Source of the DNA: Poteriospumella lacustris
Lineage: Eukaryota; Sar; Chrysophyceae; Chromulinales; Dinobryaceae
Reading direction: 5' to 3'
NCBI GenBank assembly: GCA_008000375.1
Contig: SMOI01000059.1
Coordinates: forward strand, 1 to 64,000
DNA: 64,000 nt
The translations under genes and the position numbers were made by a program. Below, piece after piece: positions 1 to 11,309 of the stretch. Numbering within the stretch: position 1 is the stretch's first letter; each line of letters opens with the position of its first letter. Below the pieces are notes generated by a model. It ran no database searches and was not told where the DNA came from. It saw only the letters and a list, made by a program, of their open reading frames with translations.

Positions 1-299
1 CCTTACCGAGCGACTCCTATGCGCGGTGCAGACACAGACACCTCAGTCACACAGACCCCCTCGCCACAACAACAACAACAACATCGACCAGTCGGCATAC
101 CTGGATGAAGTCTTGTCCGGGGTTCTTCTCGCCCCAGACAGCCCCTGTCTGGTCGATCCAAGACTGCGCCTTCGTGCGCAGGTCGTCGGGCCATTGGCCT
201 TGGAAGACGTAGTCCATTTCTTTTATTCCCTGGAAACAGTGACTGTAGTTCAATTGGGACTGGATCGGGGATACTCAAGGCCACGTTATGGTCCGCCAA
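1..299 (-). pseudogene. 3'-terminal exon module, copy A (cut by window edge)
   Basis: This is the 3' end of a minus-strand gene, seen in three near-identical copies in the window (here, 2997-3317 and 8691-9014). The penultimate exon reads through MDYVFQGQWPDDLRTKAQ and ends at 101 after GQDFIQ. A GTATGC donor at 100 and a CATAG acceptor at 17 bound an 84-nt intron carrying a short CAA repeat, and the terminal exon starts at 16 and runs off the window. Upstream, between about 270 and 320, the frame shifts relative to copy C through a 4-base indel, so this copy may be dead. I do not recognise the family. By analogy with copies B and C, a Crinkler/RHS-type gene should begin about 100 bp to the left of base 1. 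Confidence 0.5.
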
Positions 300-825
300 A
301 GCGAGTTGTTTGTAAATCGTCTAACGGTGAGGGCGAGGCCAGTCGCTCTGCGCATCGGCGGCGTCCCGTTGGCGTTGAACGTCCAGATCCCAGACTCCTA
401 GCCGTCGCAGTATCACACCCTCCTGTAGTTACCACCTTTCTCCTTCCTTGCTTTGAACCAAGTGTGGTTTCTAAGTTGTTAGTTAACTAACACTGGCCCG
501 TCGATCAAATATACCCCCGACCGGAACATTGAATCCGGAACCAGAACGTCTAGCTCATAGCTTGGGTTGGCTCAGGTACAACGTCATGTGATTTCCCGAC
601 AGCAAGGGCAGTCTCTGCATAGCACAGGGTTCCCCCGTAACCACACAGGTACCGACAACGACAAAAACGAATGAGCTGACGGCACCTTGTCTCCATTTTT
701 GTCCGCCCACCAAACGTGTATGAGACTGCTTTCAGCGGTTCGGTATGGACATGGTCTCCGTGCACATTGAGAAGTGGTACGCAGTGGATCGCGGGAGAGG
801 GGTTATCATGGAGTACTTCGAGTAA
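300..825. other. Gap: flank of the effector repeat unit
   Basis: No gene is visible. About 300-370 is still alignable with 9063-9115 (copy C flank). About 700-870 is alignable with 5660-5800 and 15095-15225, a 3'-flanking block shared by the effector copies. The remainder shows nothing I can name. Confidence 0.5.
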
Positions 826-2965
826 TTACAGGGAAACGGCCGTGCATGCACGATCGTAGGATGGGGCTTGCGACTGTTCGGTTGCCGAAGGCAGCCACTG
901 TAGGTGACCTTTCTGATAGGGCAGGATCGAGTTCATCTCCAAAGCGCGTTCTGGACACTTACGGATACTCGTCTGACTCTGGTGCAGGGTGTTACCGTCC
1001 AGCTGCTGTGCGTACGGTGCGTAGAAATGTCTCCGTGCACTCCAGGCCATGCACAGCAGCGTAAATGAGAAACTCCGGGTCCATCGTGCTGTCCGCCAGT
1101 AAACTTGCCGCATGGTCCGACAGGAACTTGAATGCGCAGGTCTTCTTTGGATTCTTGGGGTCGACGGCGCCGCTGCCCAATGGATACGGCGCAACAAAGC
1201 ACTGCAAGGCGGGAGGGATGTTGAACTTCGTGAGACGGACAATGGCATGACTGGTGCCCACTGTTGTGGCTATCGCGTCCATCGTCTTGACATAATCGTC
1301 AAACGCACGTTTCTTAGAAAACACTTGGCGCACCAACGGTCCCACGATGCCCATGCGGTCCGACAAGACCTCCACCACCTTGTCCCACTCTCGCTCACAC
1401 CCCAGGTGAGCGCACAGCTGCTCGGGATCCGCCTCGAACATCACCTTCGCCATCAGTAGCACCTCCTCCGGCTCATGGGGCCGCACGAGGAGAAATATGC
1501 ACGATCCGCTTTTGTCGATGGTTTTGAGAGTTGTCTTGACCATACGCGAGGACAACGCAATGAAGGTCGGAATGGATACAATGGGATCCTTCTCGCGTTC
1601 TGCTAGTTCCAGAAACAACACCGGTGGCTTCGTCTCTGTTACCATCTGTTGAGCTTCCCAAAACCGACTGAAGTCTTCCACATCGCCCAATGTTGTGCCT
1701 GGTAACATCTCACACTCCACTCTCTCTGCGGTTGCATTCCACGTGTACAGGAACAGCTGTCCACCCACACGATGCGCCACCTTCGTCGGCCATTCGCTGT
1801 CCTCGCCGTCGCCCAAGTGCCGTAGAAACTCCAGCAACACGAAGTTGGCTTCGGTGGACTTACCGATGCCGGGATGGCCGTACCAGATGGCATGGCCACC
1901 TTCTTTCAGGGCGGCAACAGTATCGTCGAAGCGCGACTGATCGACCGGCCGGGTGCGTCGAAATATGAGTTCGGCCCCGACCACATCACGTTGCTTCGCC
2001 GAGTCGAAGAACGACGGAAAGCGCCCCAGTTGACGAGGATAGTGGCACACCTCCAGCTTTTCTCTTTCCTCAGTGACGTTGACAAACGTCATTCGATCGC
2101 GGACCAGAACGGTTGATAGTCCATCCATCGCGTTCGGAATCCGCTGGGCGGCGTGTACCGCGTTCGTCAGCAGAACGACCATAGCCTTCACCGACTCATC
2201 TACAAACGTTAGCTGTGCAGAACCCGCTGCCAATAACTTGGGTGCACCTGGGTTGGTCGACGCGCCGTTGCCGTGGGAGGGGTTTACGTAGCCCAGGTAG
2301 GGATGGTAACCGCCTTGCCCGCCGTCGTAAGGCGCGAGGTAGGGCGCGGGCGGGTAGGCGGCCAGCGGCTGCGAGACGGGTGCGGCGACCGGCGGCATCA
2401 TCGGCGCCGCCTCGCCGCCGAAGACCATCTCGACCATCTCCTTCGCGTTCCTGAAGCCCATTCCAATGGCGACGCGGTTGAGCTGCTCCATAAGGGGCAG
2501 CTGGTCGGCGATGGTTGCGGCACCACTGCTCAACTGCTGTTGCTGGCGCGGGCGCACGTTGCGTTCGGGTTCGTGGTGCTGCCCGTCGTATGCTGGCTCC
2601 TCCTCGCTATCCATCTGTCGCTTGCCGAGCTGCGAATTCACGTTGTCGTTTCCTTGCGGAGCATCTTGCGCGTGGTGCGCGTCTTGCTGTAGCTCGTGGT
2701 GGCGACCGTCGCAGTCATGGTCACTCGACGTCAGCGAGTTATTCGCATTTACGTGTCCTCGGCGGTGTCCCATCAAATGGTCGCCAGCCGCGGGCTTCTT
2801 CATCGACGGTCCAGATTGTAGTTTTGCTGCTATTTTCACTGCTTCTGGTTCTGGTGCCGGTGTCGCTGCGGGAGCTTTCCCAGCGGCGGCATGGTGACTC
2901 CGCAGCAGCTTGCCGAGGTCGAGCGCCAACTTCCTGCGGCGCACGAAGACAACGGATAAAGACAT
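826..2965 (-). pseudogene. Crinkler/RHS-type NTPase effector, copy 1 (3' deletion and frameshift)
   Basis: The frame opens at the ATG at 2965 and stops at 992 (657 aa). It is almost identical to the intact copy 5694 bp away up to the segment FLIYAAVHGL. It keeps the His/Gln-rich N-terminus, the Walker A motif GHPGIGKST and the segment VLFLELAEREKD. After TETFLRTV about 50 codons present in the intact gene are missing. The sequence resumes in another frame with AQQLDGNTLHQSQT (about 1005-960), so the frame terminates at once. Beyond that only scraps remain to about 826, and the REase-like C-terminus (FQTTTVS motif) is absent. Copy 3 shows the same junction, so the deletion was inherited or spread by gene conversion. 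The product would be an NTPase without nuclease-like domain; I regard it as a pseudogene. The start lies 31 bp after the stop of module copy B. Confidence 0.65.
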
Positions 2966-2996
2966 CGCCGTCCTAACTCAGAGCCGTTTGGATCGC

Positions 2997-3317
2997 TTAC
3001 TTTGCTTTCTTTTTGCCCAGCTTCAAAGCAACAAACGCCGTCGACACCTCCGCCATCGGCTTCGCCTTACCGAGCGACTCCTATGCGCGGTGCAGACACA
3101 GACACCTCAGTCACACAGACCCCCTCGCCACAACAACAACAACAACATCGACCAGTCGGCATACCTGGATGAAGTCTTGTCCGGGGTTCTTCTCGCCCCA
3201 GACAGCCCCTGTCTGGTCGATCCAAGACTGCGCCTTCGTGCGCAGGTCGTCGGGCCATTGGCCTTGGAAGACGTAGTCCATTTCTTTTATTCCCTGGAAA
3301 CAGTGACTGCAGTTCAA
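2997..3317 (-). CDS. 3'-terminal exon module, copy B (partial unknown gene)
   Basis: These are the last two exons of an unrecognised gene. The penultimate exon (about 3317-3165) encodes MDYVFQGQWPDDLRTKAQ and ends after GQDFIQ. The intron is 3164-3081 (84 nt, GTATGC to CATAG, phase 0, with a CAA repeat). The terminal exon 3080-2997 encodes 27 residues ending in the basic tail KLGKKKAK and a TAA stop. The three copies agree in splice sites and in both reading frames, and copy C differs by substitutions and codon-sized indels, which supports real coding. Upstream of about 3320 homology to copies A and C stops and no 5' exon is visible, so this copy may be a remnant. Its stop lies only 31 bp from the effector ATG at 2965, unusually tight for two independent eukaryotic genes. 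Confidence 0.45.
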
Positions 3318-3360
3318 TTGGGACTGGATCGACGGTTGGTGATACTCAAGTTCACGGAAT

Positions 3361-4545
3361 AGGCCGTCAAATGAGTTGGAAATTACATGTTGTTGTTGTT
3401 GTTGTTCAATGCTCAGTTAGATTTGTCGCACTTGGCGACAACCGACAACCGACAACCGACAACCGCCGCGACACGTGACATCTCGTCCGACTGACTATGG
3501 CTGGAGGGTTACACATTTTTGGAACGTTTTCTTCCACATACATACACATACATAGTCAACTTACATCATAGTCAACTTAGCGGGAAATAAAAATTTAACT
3601 GCAAAATCGAATTAATTCAATTTATTAATTTATTAATTAAAAGCATACATTCCTGCAAAGCTGCGACAGCAGCTTAGCGGAGAGGCGTTTTGCCCGCGAC
3701 CTCTAAGGCCTTAGACAAGTCCAGGCAGGTGAGACATAGTCAACCTAACTGGAATTCTTACTTATTAATTAATAAATTAATTAATTAATTAATTAATTAA
3801 TTAATTAATTAATAAATTATTAAGTATAATATTATCTACTAACAGTCAATTGGACAATATATTCAACAGATATTCGTCACTCAGTTGCAGATTTCGCCAC
3901 CCAAATTTGGAGAATTACTTTGTCTTTATTAGGCTGAAATACTGAGTGGACGACGACCATGTTTGGCAACCTCGTATACGTTAGTCGACTATGAAGTCGT
4001 CGAAAAAGGCATGGAAGCACGTTTATCATGGATACACTAATCAACAACAATAAAAATTGCAGTTTTCTAAGAGAATTTTCGTGAGTTATAATACAAAATG
4101 TCGATGTCCACACCGTAGATCTGCCAGAAAAGCGAGATTCCATGTCTCACATTGTCTGCAATGGATTGTAATTATAGCTCTGGGTTATACAACGGTAAGG
4201 CGAAAGAAGAGTTCGAACTGATTACGAACATAGCGAGTCCGAGGGTGTGCTGTCACCAAATACTCTTCGGCGTGTGGGACAACGAAACGTGTGGGACACG
4301 TTTCGTTGTCGATAACACCGCGTCATAACATAACATCACACAAGTTTGTGGTGTTGGTGATGTTTGGTCAAGTATACAGCAGGATTGGTTGATGTCTGAC
4401 AACCTAGACTTTCCAGAATGCGCAGCGTTCGTGAAGTCCGACTCTTTCTTCAAGGAACAATCGGATTTTCGTATTACCGCTGATAAGGTAAATAACGTAA
4501 AGAACATTCTTTATTCATCCTTCCGACGCGACGAAGAAGATGAAT
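3361..4545. other. Gap: AT-rich spacer
   Basis: No convincing gene. It holds a GTT microsatellite near 3390-3412, a small repeat of ACAACCG near 3440-3465, and a TTAA-type repeat block around 3757-3825. Short open frames here have no family signature. Confidence 0.5.
3757..3825. repeat. TTAA/ATTA simple repeat
   Basis: A run of about ten AATT/TTAA units, self-complementary, inside an AT-rich spacer. It is a low-complexity tract with no function inferred. Confidence 0.85.
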
Positions 4546-5200
4546 GTTTTCAATGCTTGTTGGTCGCCAACACGACTGGCATTCCAATCTGCAGGTGAGA
4601 AGCGCGGCGACGGAGAAACCGAGGAACACTGATGTGTCATCGGGTGGAACACGGGTACCCAACCTGGCACCAACCTCGGAGCTCCGAATACCTTAGCACC
4701 GGGTTCCCAAACCGCCATCAGTTGAGGATGAGACAATGAAGGCCGAGACCGTCCCACCGGGAAATGCGATACACGCCGCCCAGCGGCTTCCGCACGCGAT
4801 AAATGGCATGTCATCCATTCTGACCAGAGATCGAATGAAAATTACCAACGTCACTAGGGAGGTAGAAAGCAACTTCCCTCCTGAGTTGGGGATCTTTCCG
4901 TCGTTCTTCGACTCGTTCAAGCGGTTGGTGCCGATCTCATCTCCCGAGGTATCCGGTCGATCGATGAAGTGCGCTTCGACAATACTGTTACCGCCCTGAC
5001 GAAAGGTCGCATGCCATCCCGGTATCGGAAAGTCCACCGAAGCCAACTTCGTGTTGTTGGAGTTCCTACGCGAGGACAGCGACGGCGAGGACAGCGATTG
5101 GCCGACGAAGGTGGTGCATCGTGTGGATAGGCAGCTGTTCCTGTACACGTGGAATGCGACCGCAGGGAGAGTGGAGTGTGATATGTTAACAAGCGAAACG
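4546..5200 (+). pseudogene. Crinkler/RHS-type effector fragment, copy 4 (plus strand)
   Basis: Opposite in orientation to the other copies. It starts with a stretch matching the signal-peptide exon of copy 3, keeps the exon/intron junction region (CTGCAG then GTGAG near 4594), and continues with WNTG and PGTN motifs near 4650. The open stretch 4736-4999 matches the family segment HAAQRIPNAMDGL to FPSFFDSAKQ. From about 5000 to 5190 the match continues in other frames over the P-loop region (EANFVLLEF, LFLYTWNATA). Frameshifts and loss of everything downstream make it a pseudogene. Because the intron is retained, it came from DNA duplication and not reverse transcription. Confidence 0.65.
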
Positions 5201-5823
5201 TTTAGGTGCGCGAAGCTGTGAACGTCGTGTAGCGTGGACCAAAGTCAGACCACCCTTTCTACGCCGGCCACACCGGTGCATTCATGGACTTCTTGGTTCA
5301 TCATAAATCACATCTAGTAATCTTGAGAAGCAACATTTTCGCAGTCCAGTTCTTGTGGTGGCTTCCAAACATGAACCTGGCTTCTAGGTCAATGTTCATA
5401 TCTCGGTAATAAATATACCCTTAGGGTTAGGGATAGGGTAAAGTACTTCACTTCCACTTTTCTCTCTCTCTCATGATCTTTTCTCTCTAAATAGTGCCAT
5501 GATTTTTCTACAATAATCTATGTTTATTGCTTCTGAAAAGGGCCTATCGTAGCGTGAGCTAGGCCTGTTGGCGCCGGAGACCTATTGTCAGCTTCCCGCA
5601 CCTTATAAGTCAGATACACTGACGGAATAAGGGCCGTTTCAATGAGGAGAGAGGAAGAGCCCACCAAACGTATCTCTATGGACACGATCAACAAGCTTGT
5701 TGAGAATAAATACGTAGTCGATCGCGGGAGAGGGGGTTTTCATGGAGTATTTCGAGTGATTACAGGGAGAAAGGTCGTAGATTTATGATCGATAGATGGG
5801 GCGGCTAAGGTGCATCCGCTGTC
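5201..5823. other. Gap: effector 3' flank with short telomere-like tract
   Basis: No gene seen. Near 5421-5438 there are two TTAGGG units and one ATAGGG, too short to call a telomere relic. About 5660-5800 repeats the 3' flank of the other effector copies (700-870 and 15095-15225). Confidence 0.4.
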
Positions 5824-8659
5824 CTACGCGTCGCTAGAAGTGGTCCCCGCAGTGGTAGTCATTGATGGCGCAGACTGGGCTTTCTTTCTGGCTTCGCGTA
5901 TCCTAAGCAATCAGAAGTCACAGCACAAGGCACAGCAGGTGTTGCATGAGCATTCACGACACATAACGAGTCAGCGCGCACTGGCATTCCGGAACTTACT
6001 TGACCGCCAATTTGTTTTTGTTTGTTCGTTGGGCCCCTGTAATGCCCTCGTCTTGCGCCATCGCGATCAGATCGCTCTTTTTCTCGGACATAAGGAGGTC
6101 CACAGGTTTAGGAATGGCGAGTTCAGCCATTGGTCGGCTCGCAATAGCGGTCCTGTCAACGTTGTATATACCCGCTCGCACCACGAATGTTTTAAGCCGT
6201 TTGCCCACCTTTGGATAGTCCTGACACAGCTCTTTAGCAGTTATTGCCTTGCCGTTGTCCTTGAACTTCAAGCCCTTGACGTTCACCCGACTGTTGTCGA
6301 CCAAACAAATCAAATTGAGAGTAACATTGGCGTTGCGCTTCTTGAACAACCCGAACTTCTCCATAATTGTTTCCAAGGTATCAACAGTGAAGGGATGGTC
6401 TGGGAGAGACACGGTGGTGGTCTGGAACATGTTAATGGCAACCGTGCGACCGTTCTCCCTTACTGCCGTGAACATCTCTCCCAGACAGAAGTTAATCGTC
6501 TGACTGAGGTACAGGGTGTCACCGTCCAGCTCCTGTGCGTCACCATTATAATGCATTCCCTCAAACTTGACGAGGCGACCACAGCTCTTTACTAGGGGGG
6601 TGTCAAAGATCGCCACTGTGGTCCGCTCCGAAAGTTTCCTTTTGTACGTCGGGTCGGAATGCCACTCCCAGGAGGTCATCTGCCACAACTTCGGCGCGTT
6701 CGAGTCACGAAGGAGAACGGTGCGTAGAAATGTCTCCGTGAACTGGTACTCCAGGCCATGCACAGCAGCGTAAATGAGAAACTCTGGGGCCATCGCGCTA
6801 TTCGCCAGTAAACTTGCCGCATGGTCCGACAGGAACTTGAATGCGGATGTCTTCTTTGATTTCTTGGGGTCCAATGGATACGGCGCAACAAAGCACTGCA
6901 AGGCGGGAGGGATGCGGAACTTCGTGAGACGGGAAATGTCAGTACTCCTGACCACCTCTGTGGCTATATCTTCCATGTCCTCGACATACTCGTCAAACGC
7001 ACTTTGCCTAGAAAACACTTGGCGCACCAACGGTCCTACGATACCCATGCGGTCCGACAAGACCTCCACCACCTTGTCCCACTCTCGCTCACACTCCAGG
7101 CGAGCGCACAACTGCTTGGAATTCGCCTCGAACATCACCTTCGCCATCAGTAGCACCTCCTCCGGCTCATGGGGCCGCACGAGGAGAAATATGCACGATC
7201 CGCTTTTGTCGATGGTTTTGAGAGTTGTCTTGACCATACGCGAGGACAACGCAATGAAGGTCGGAATGGATACAATGGGATCCTTCTCGCGTTCTGCTAG
7301 TTCCAGAAACAACACCGGTGGCTTCGTCTCTGTTACCATCTGTTGAGCTTCCCAAAACCGACTGAAGTCTTCCACATCGCCCAATGTTGTGCCTGGTAAC
7401 ATCTCACACTCCACTCTCTCTGCGGTTGCATTCCACGTGTACAGGAACAGCTGTCCACCCACACGATGCGCCACCTTCGTCGGCCATTCGCTGTCCTCGC
7501 CGTCGCCCAAGTGCCGTAGAAACTCCAGCAACACGAAGTTGGCTTCGGTGGACTTACCGATGCCGGGATGGCCGTACCAGATGGCATGGCCACCTTCTTT
7601 CAGGGCGGCAACAGTATCGTCGAAGCGCGACTGATCGACCGGCCGGGTGCGTCGAAATATGAGTTCGGCCCCGACCACATCACGTTGCTTCGCCGAGTCG
7701 AAGAACGACGGAAAGCGCCCCAGTTGACGAGGATAGTGGCACACCTCCAGCTTTTCTCTTTCCCCAGTGACGTTGACAAACGTCATTCGATCGCGGACCA
7801 GAACGGTTGATAGTCCATCCATCGCGTTCGGAATCCGCTGGGCGGCGTGTACCGCGTTCGTCAGCAGAACGACCATAGCCTTCACCGACTCATCTACAAA
7901 CGTTAGCTGTGCAGAACCCGCTGCCAATAACTTGGGTGCACCTGGGTTGGTCGACGCGCCGTAGCCGTGGGAGGGGTTTACGTAGCCCAGGTAGGGATGG
8001 TAACCGCCTTGCCCGCCGTCGTAAGGCGCGTGGTAGGGCGCGGGCGGGTAGGCGGCCAGCGGCTGCGAGACGGGTGCGGCGACCGGCGGCATCATCGGCG
8101 CCGCCTCGCCGCCGAAGACCATCTCGACCATCTCCTTCGCGTTCCTGAAGCCCATTCCAATGGCGACGCGGTTGAGCTGCTCCATAAGGGGCAGCTGGTC
8201 GGCGATGGTTGCGGCACCACTGCTCAACTGCTGTTGCTGGCGCGGGCGCACGTTGCGTTCGGGTTCGTGGTGCTGCCCGTCGTATGCTGGCTCCTCCTCG
8301 CTATCCATCTGTCGCTTGCCGAGCTGCGAATTCACGTTGTCGTTTCCTTGCGGAGCATCTTGCGCGTGGTGCGCGTCTTGCTGTAGCTCGTGGTGGCGAC
8401 CGTCGCAGTCATGGTCACTCGACGTCAGCGAGTTATTCGCATTTACGTGTCCTCGGCGGTGTCCCATCAAATGGTCGCCAGCCGCGGGCTTCTTCATCGA
8501 CGGTCCAGATTGTAGTTTTGCTGCTATTTTCACTGCTTCTGGTTCTGGTGCCGGTGTCGCTGCGGGAGCTTTCCCAGCGGCGGCATGGTGACTCCGCAGC
8601 AGCTTGCCGAGGTCGAGCGCCAACTTCCTGCGGCGCACGAAGACAACGGATAAAGACAT
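5824..8659 (-). CDS. Crinkler/RHS-type effector, P-loop NTPase plus REase-like domain (intact copy)
   Basis: Two exons: 8659-6000 and 5902-5824, with a 97-nt intron (GTAAGT to TTGCTTAG). Splicing replaces a stop lying in the donor and adds a basic, Thr/Ser-rich tail (IREARKKAQ), giving about 912 aa. The N-terminus is basic and hydrophobic (MSLSVVFVRRRKLAL). Residues 60-150 are His/Gln/Asp-rich. Walker A is GHPGIGKST (363-371), and LFLYTWN and VLFLELAEREKD follow where RHS proteins have their strand and Walker-B-like segments. Near 744-756 is MFQTTTVSLPDHP, resembling the QxTVSxxHP signature of the REase-like domain of Crinkler/RHS effectors. In that family an NTPase is coupled to a nuclease-like domain, and members act in the host or the cell nucleus; that role is inferred here. 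No clear signal peptide, unlike copy 3. A weaker alternative is an unrelated STAND ATPase. Confidence 0.65.
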
Positions 8660-8690
8660 CGCCGTCCTAACTCAGAGCCGTTTGGATCGC

Positions 8691-9014
8691 TTACTTTGCT
8701 TTCTTTTTGCCCAGCTTCAAAGCAACAAACGCCGTCGACACCTCCGCCATCGGCTTCGCCTTACCGAGCGACTCCTATGCGCGGTGCAGACACAGACACC
8801 TCAGTCACACAGACCCCCTCGCCACAACAACAACATCGACCAGTCGGCATACCTGAATGACGTCTGTCAGTTCTTGTCCGGGGTTCTTCTCGCCCCAGAC
8901 AGCCCCTGTCAGGTCGATCCACGACTGCACCCTCGTGCGCAGGTCGTCGGACCATTGGCCTTGGAAGACGTAGTCCATTTCTTTCATTCCCTGCAAACAG
9001 TGACTGTAGTTCAA
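8691..9014 (-). CDS. 3'-terminal exon module, copy C (partial unknown gene)
   Basis: Same two-exon 3' end as at 2997-3317: the penultimate exon to 8853 ends after ELTDVIQ, the intron is 8852-8775 (78 nt, fewer CAA units), and the terminal exon 8774-8691 ends KLGKKKAK then TAA. Relative to copy B it has substitutions (QWSDDLRTRVQ, WIDLTG) and a small in-frame insertion before VIQ, the pattern expected of coding sequence. Open sequence continues upstream in another frame to about 9223, reading PLDDLQLALSDHNVAL, which could be an earlier exon, but I could not find a junction joining the frames. Function unknown. The stop is 31 bp from the effector ATG at 8659. Confidence 0.45.
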
Positions 9015-9059
9015 TTGGGACTGGATCGACGGTTGGTGATACGCAAGGCCACGTTATGG

Positions 9060-10020
9060 TCCGACAAAGCGAGTTGTAAATCGTCTAACGGTCGGGGCAA
9101 GTCATCGCTCCGTCCATCGGTGGCGTCGATGCGAGGCTTCCGTTTGTCGCGACAATTGCGACACGTGACATCTCTTCGATTTGCGACAGCAGTACCCAGA
9201 CACCTATATATACCAAATTTCATTGATTCAATTTGACAAGTCGTTTATGAACTGATAGACGAATTACATTGCGTTATTTTCAATTTAATTCGAATACGTA
9301 TCAATGCCCTTGATGAGCTACATCTGAAAATGACAGAGAGTCCAAATTGTTTGGGGGAACCTTTGATTATGCCAACGCGTAGGTACTCACGGTGCGGTAA
9401 CTCTCTATGTATGCTGTTATGTTGGATGGGCCACCAAATTTGAATTGAGAGGTACAAGAAAAATCATCGCCCTTTCAAGCGCTTGCGGGTGCAGTGCCTC
9501 AAACCAACGATGAAGTCGATGAAGCCGTGTGTTAGTCGTCATGGTGAAAGACGTTGAAGTACTGCAGCCCAACGATATCATGAGCAACTGCAAGCAATTA
9601 GGCGACACCGGAAGTCATTTCGTAGTTTGTGTTTTTTCTTCTTTTTTAATAGCGTTTTCCTCTCATATCTTTGCATGGTACTCCACAGGAATGAGAACCA
9701 AGGTGTTGTGTTCGAAGACATGCCGTTTCACCCATCTATTGACCATCCATGCATCGATTGACAACAATTCGCCCATGCATTCAAACGTTGCTTCGAAAGA
9801 AAGATGAGGATCGTTCCACCCCGCGCGGCGTACGCCAATCAACAGATTTGTTCTTTATCTTGTATGTTTTCACCATATACTGGTATACGTTCCACTTCGA
9901 AATTCACTTTTTTCCATCTGCCGCAATTGAATAAGCAAAGTTACGACGGCCATCTAGGTAGAAACAGTTATCCAATTAAGTGTTAGCAAATCACAAATTT
10001 GAAGAAAGAAGTGTTTGCTT
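9060..10020. other. Gap: possible decayed exons
   Basis: A TATATATA tract lies at about 9203-9211. From about 9675 to 9986 the plus strand is open apart from one TGA near 9754 (MVLHRNENQGVV at the start), which may be a decayed gene, but no family is recognisable. I see nothing firm enough to call a gene. Confidence 0.3.
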
Positions 10021-10024
10021 TCAG

Positions 10025-11309
10025 CTTTCAAGGACAAACGTGGTGTCTATTGGCGCCATTGGACAGAATGCAGGTGCGCCTTCCCATTCTTTCCCTTCGC
10101 ACATGTGGTCCTGATGCGATTCGATGATGGAAGGAGCTGCTTGTTTTTCACAATCAAATTCGTTGTTGCTCGACACTGTTAAGGAATTCTATTTCTGATT
10201 ATTTTTTATCATTCAATGTTTCAGGGCTCAGACCAAAGTCATTTTGGTCAATAAACCCACCGGCGAGATTGGAATTGTGGAGCTGTTCCACCCTTTGCTC
10301 CCGGCCCCTGTCCGAATTGTGTTCCAATCCAGACGCAAGTTGGTATGAATATATGTTGTGGCTGTTTATAATATTCGTTTAATGTTATTGATCCTATCTG
10401 CCTCTTTCCCTGACAGGTTATTAGCTATTTTCTGGCTGCTGGAAACGCTGATTCAGCACAATGTTGAGTACTAGCCTGAGCTATTGGTTTTTTCTTCATT
10501 TTTCAGGAACTGAGACGACTCACGCAGTCGCTGCTCCGGCACCTCCAGGTAATATGATGCACACTCGGCACAGAAGGAACTCAACAGGGGTAACTTCAAT
10601 TTGAAATTTTTTCCTTTTAGGCGTTTGTCCTGATCTAGTAGAAGCAATAAAAAGTCATTGTGAAGACTGCTGTATCAGAGGTGGCTCCATTATCGGCACT
10701 TTCTGGTATGTTCGGTTCGATTCCTTCTTTCGATTCTGTTAATTACTTCTCGGTGATTGCTATATCGTCGTCACAGCAGCTGACATCTGGCTAAGCTCAC
10801 AAATGCTATTGACAAGATGGCAGTAGCGATTGGACCAGGTGATTCCGCTTGTTTTTGTTTTCATATCTGCCCCGCTGTGTGCGGACGTATCAGGACGCAA
10901 TGTAGAAACTCTTCACCGAGGCTCTTCATACGTCCCCACGTCGCAGAGTGTGACTCCACTTCCTCCAGTGGTAGGTCGTTCGTTCCTCGTTCGTCAAAGG
11001 GAAGAAGCGGAAGTGAATAGGTATGGGCGTTACCTTAGGGCTCACGCCCAACACTTCAACAGTGACTGTGATGTTTGTTGGAACCGTTGCCGTCTGTGCA
11101 TCCAGCAGCGTGGCGAGGTGGTGTTTGATTGTCTGTCAACTCCCGAGGCCATCAAGAGCGCATATTGCTTGTTCCGTCTTCTGGAAAGCAACCTCACTTC
11201 ATTTTTGGGTCATTTGAAAGAGAATGGTGGTGTGGTGCAGAATATGGTCGATTCAGAAACGCCACCTCATCTCCACCATGATGTCAACGTTGGAGATGAG
11301 GACGTTTGA
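10025..11309 (+). CDS. Candidate multi-exon gene of unknown function (model uncertain)
   Basis: A series of short coding-like blocks with good splice signals: 10025-10073 (FKDKRGVYWRHWTEC), 10225-10342 (VILVNKPTGEIGIVELFHP, joined in frame to the first through a phase-2 intron), 10507-10548, 10621-10705 (CPDLVEAIKSHCEDCC), and a long open stretch 10830-11309 ending in an acidic tail (NVGDEDV). Pyrimidine-rich acceptors (TTTCAG, CTTTTAG) precede the blocks. The frames of the third and fourth blocks do not join cleanly with the second in any single model I tried, so this may be two genes or alternatively spliced. No known domain is recognised. The last block contains a Cys-rich patch (CDVCWNRCRLC) that might bind metal. 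Confidence 0.35.

Noticed and set aside
5421-5438. Interstitial telomere
   Set aside because: Only two exact TTAGGG units and one variant; could be chance.
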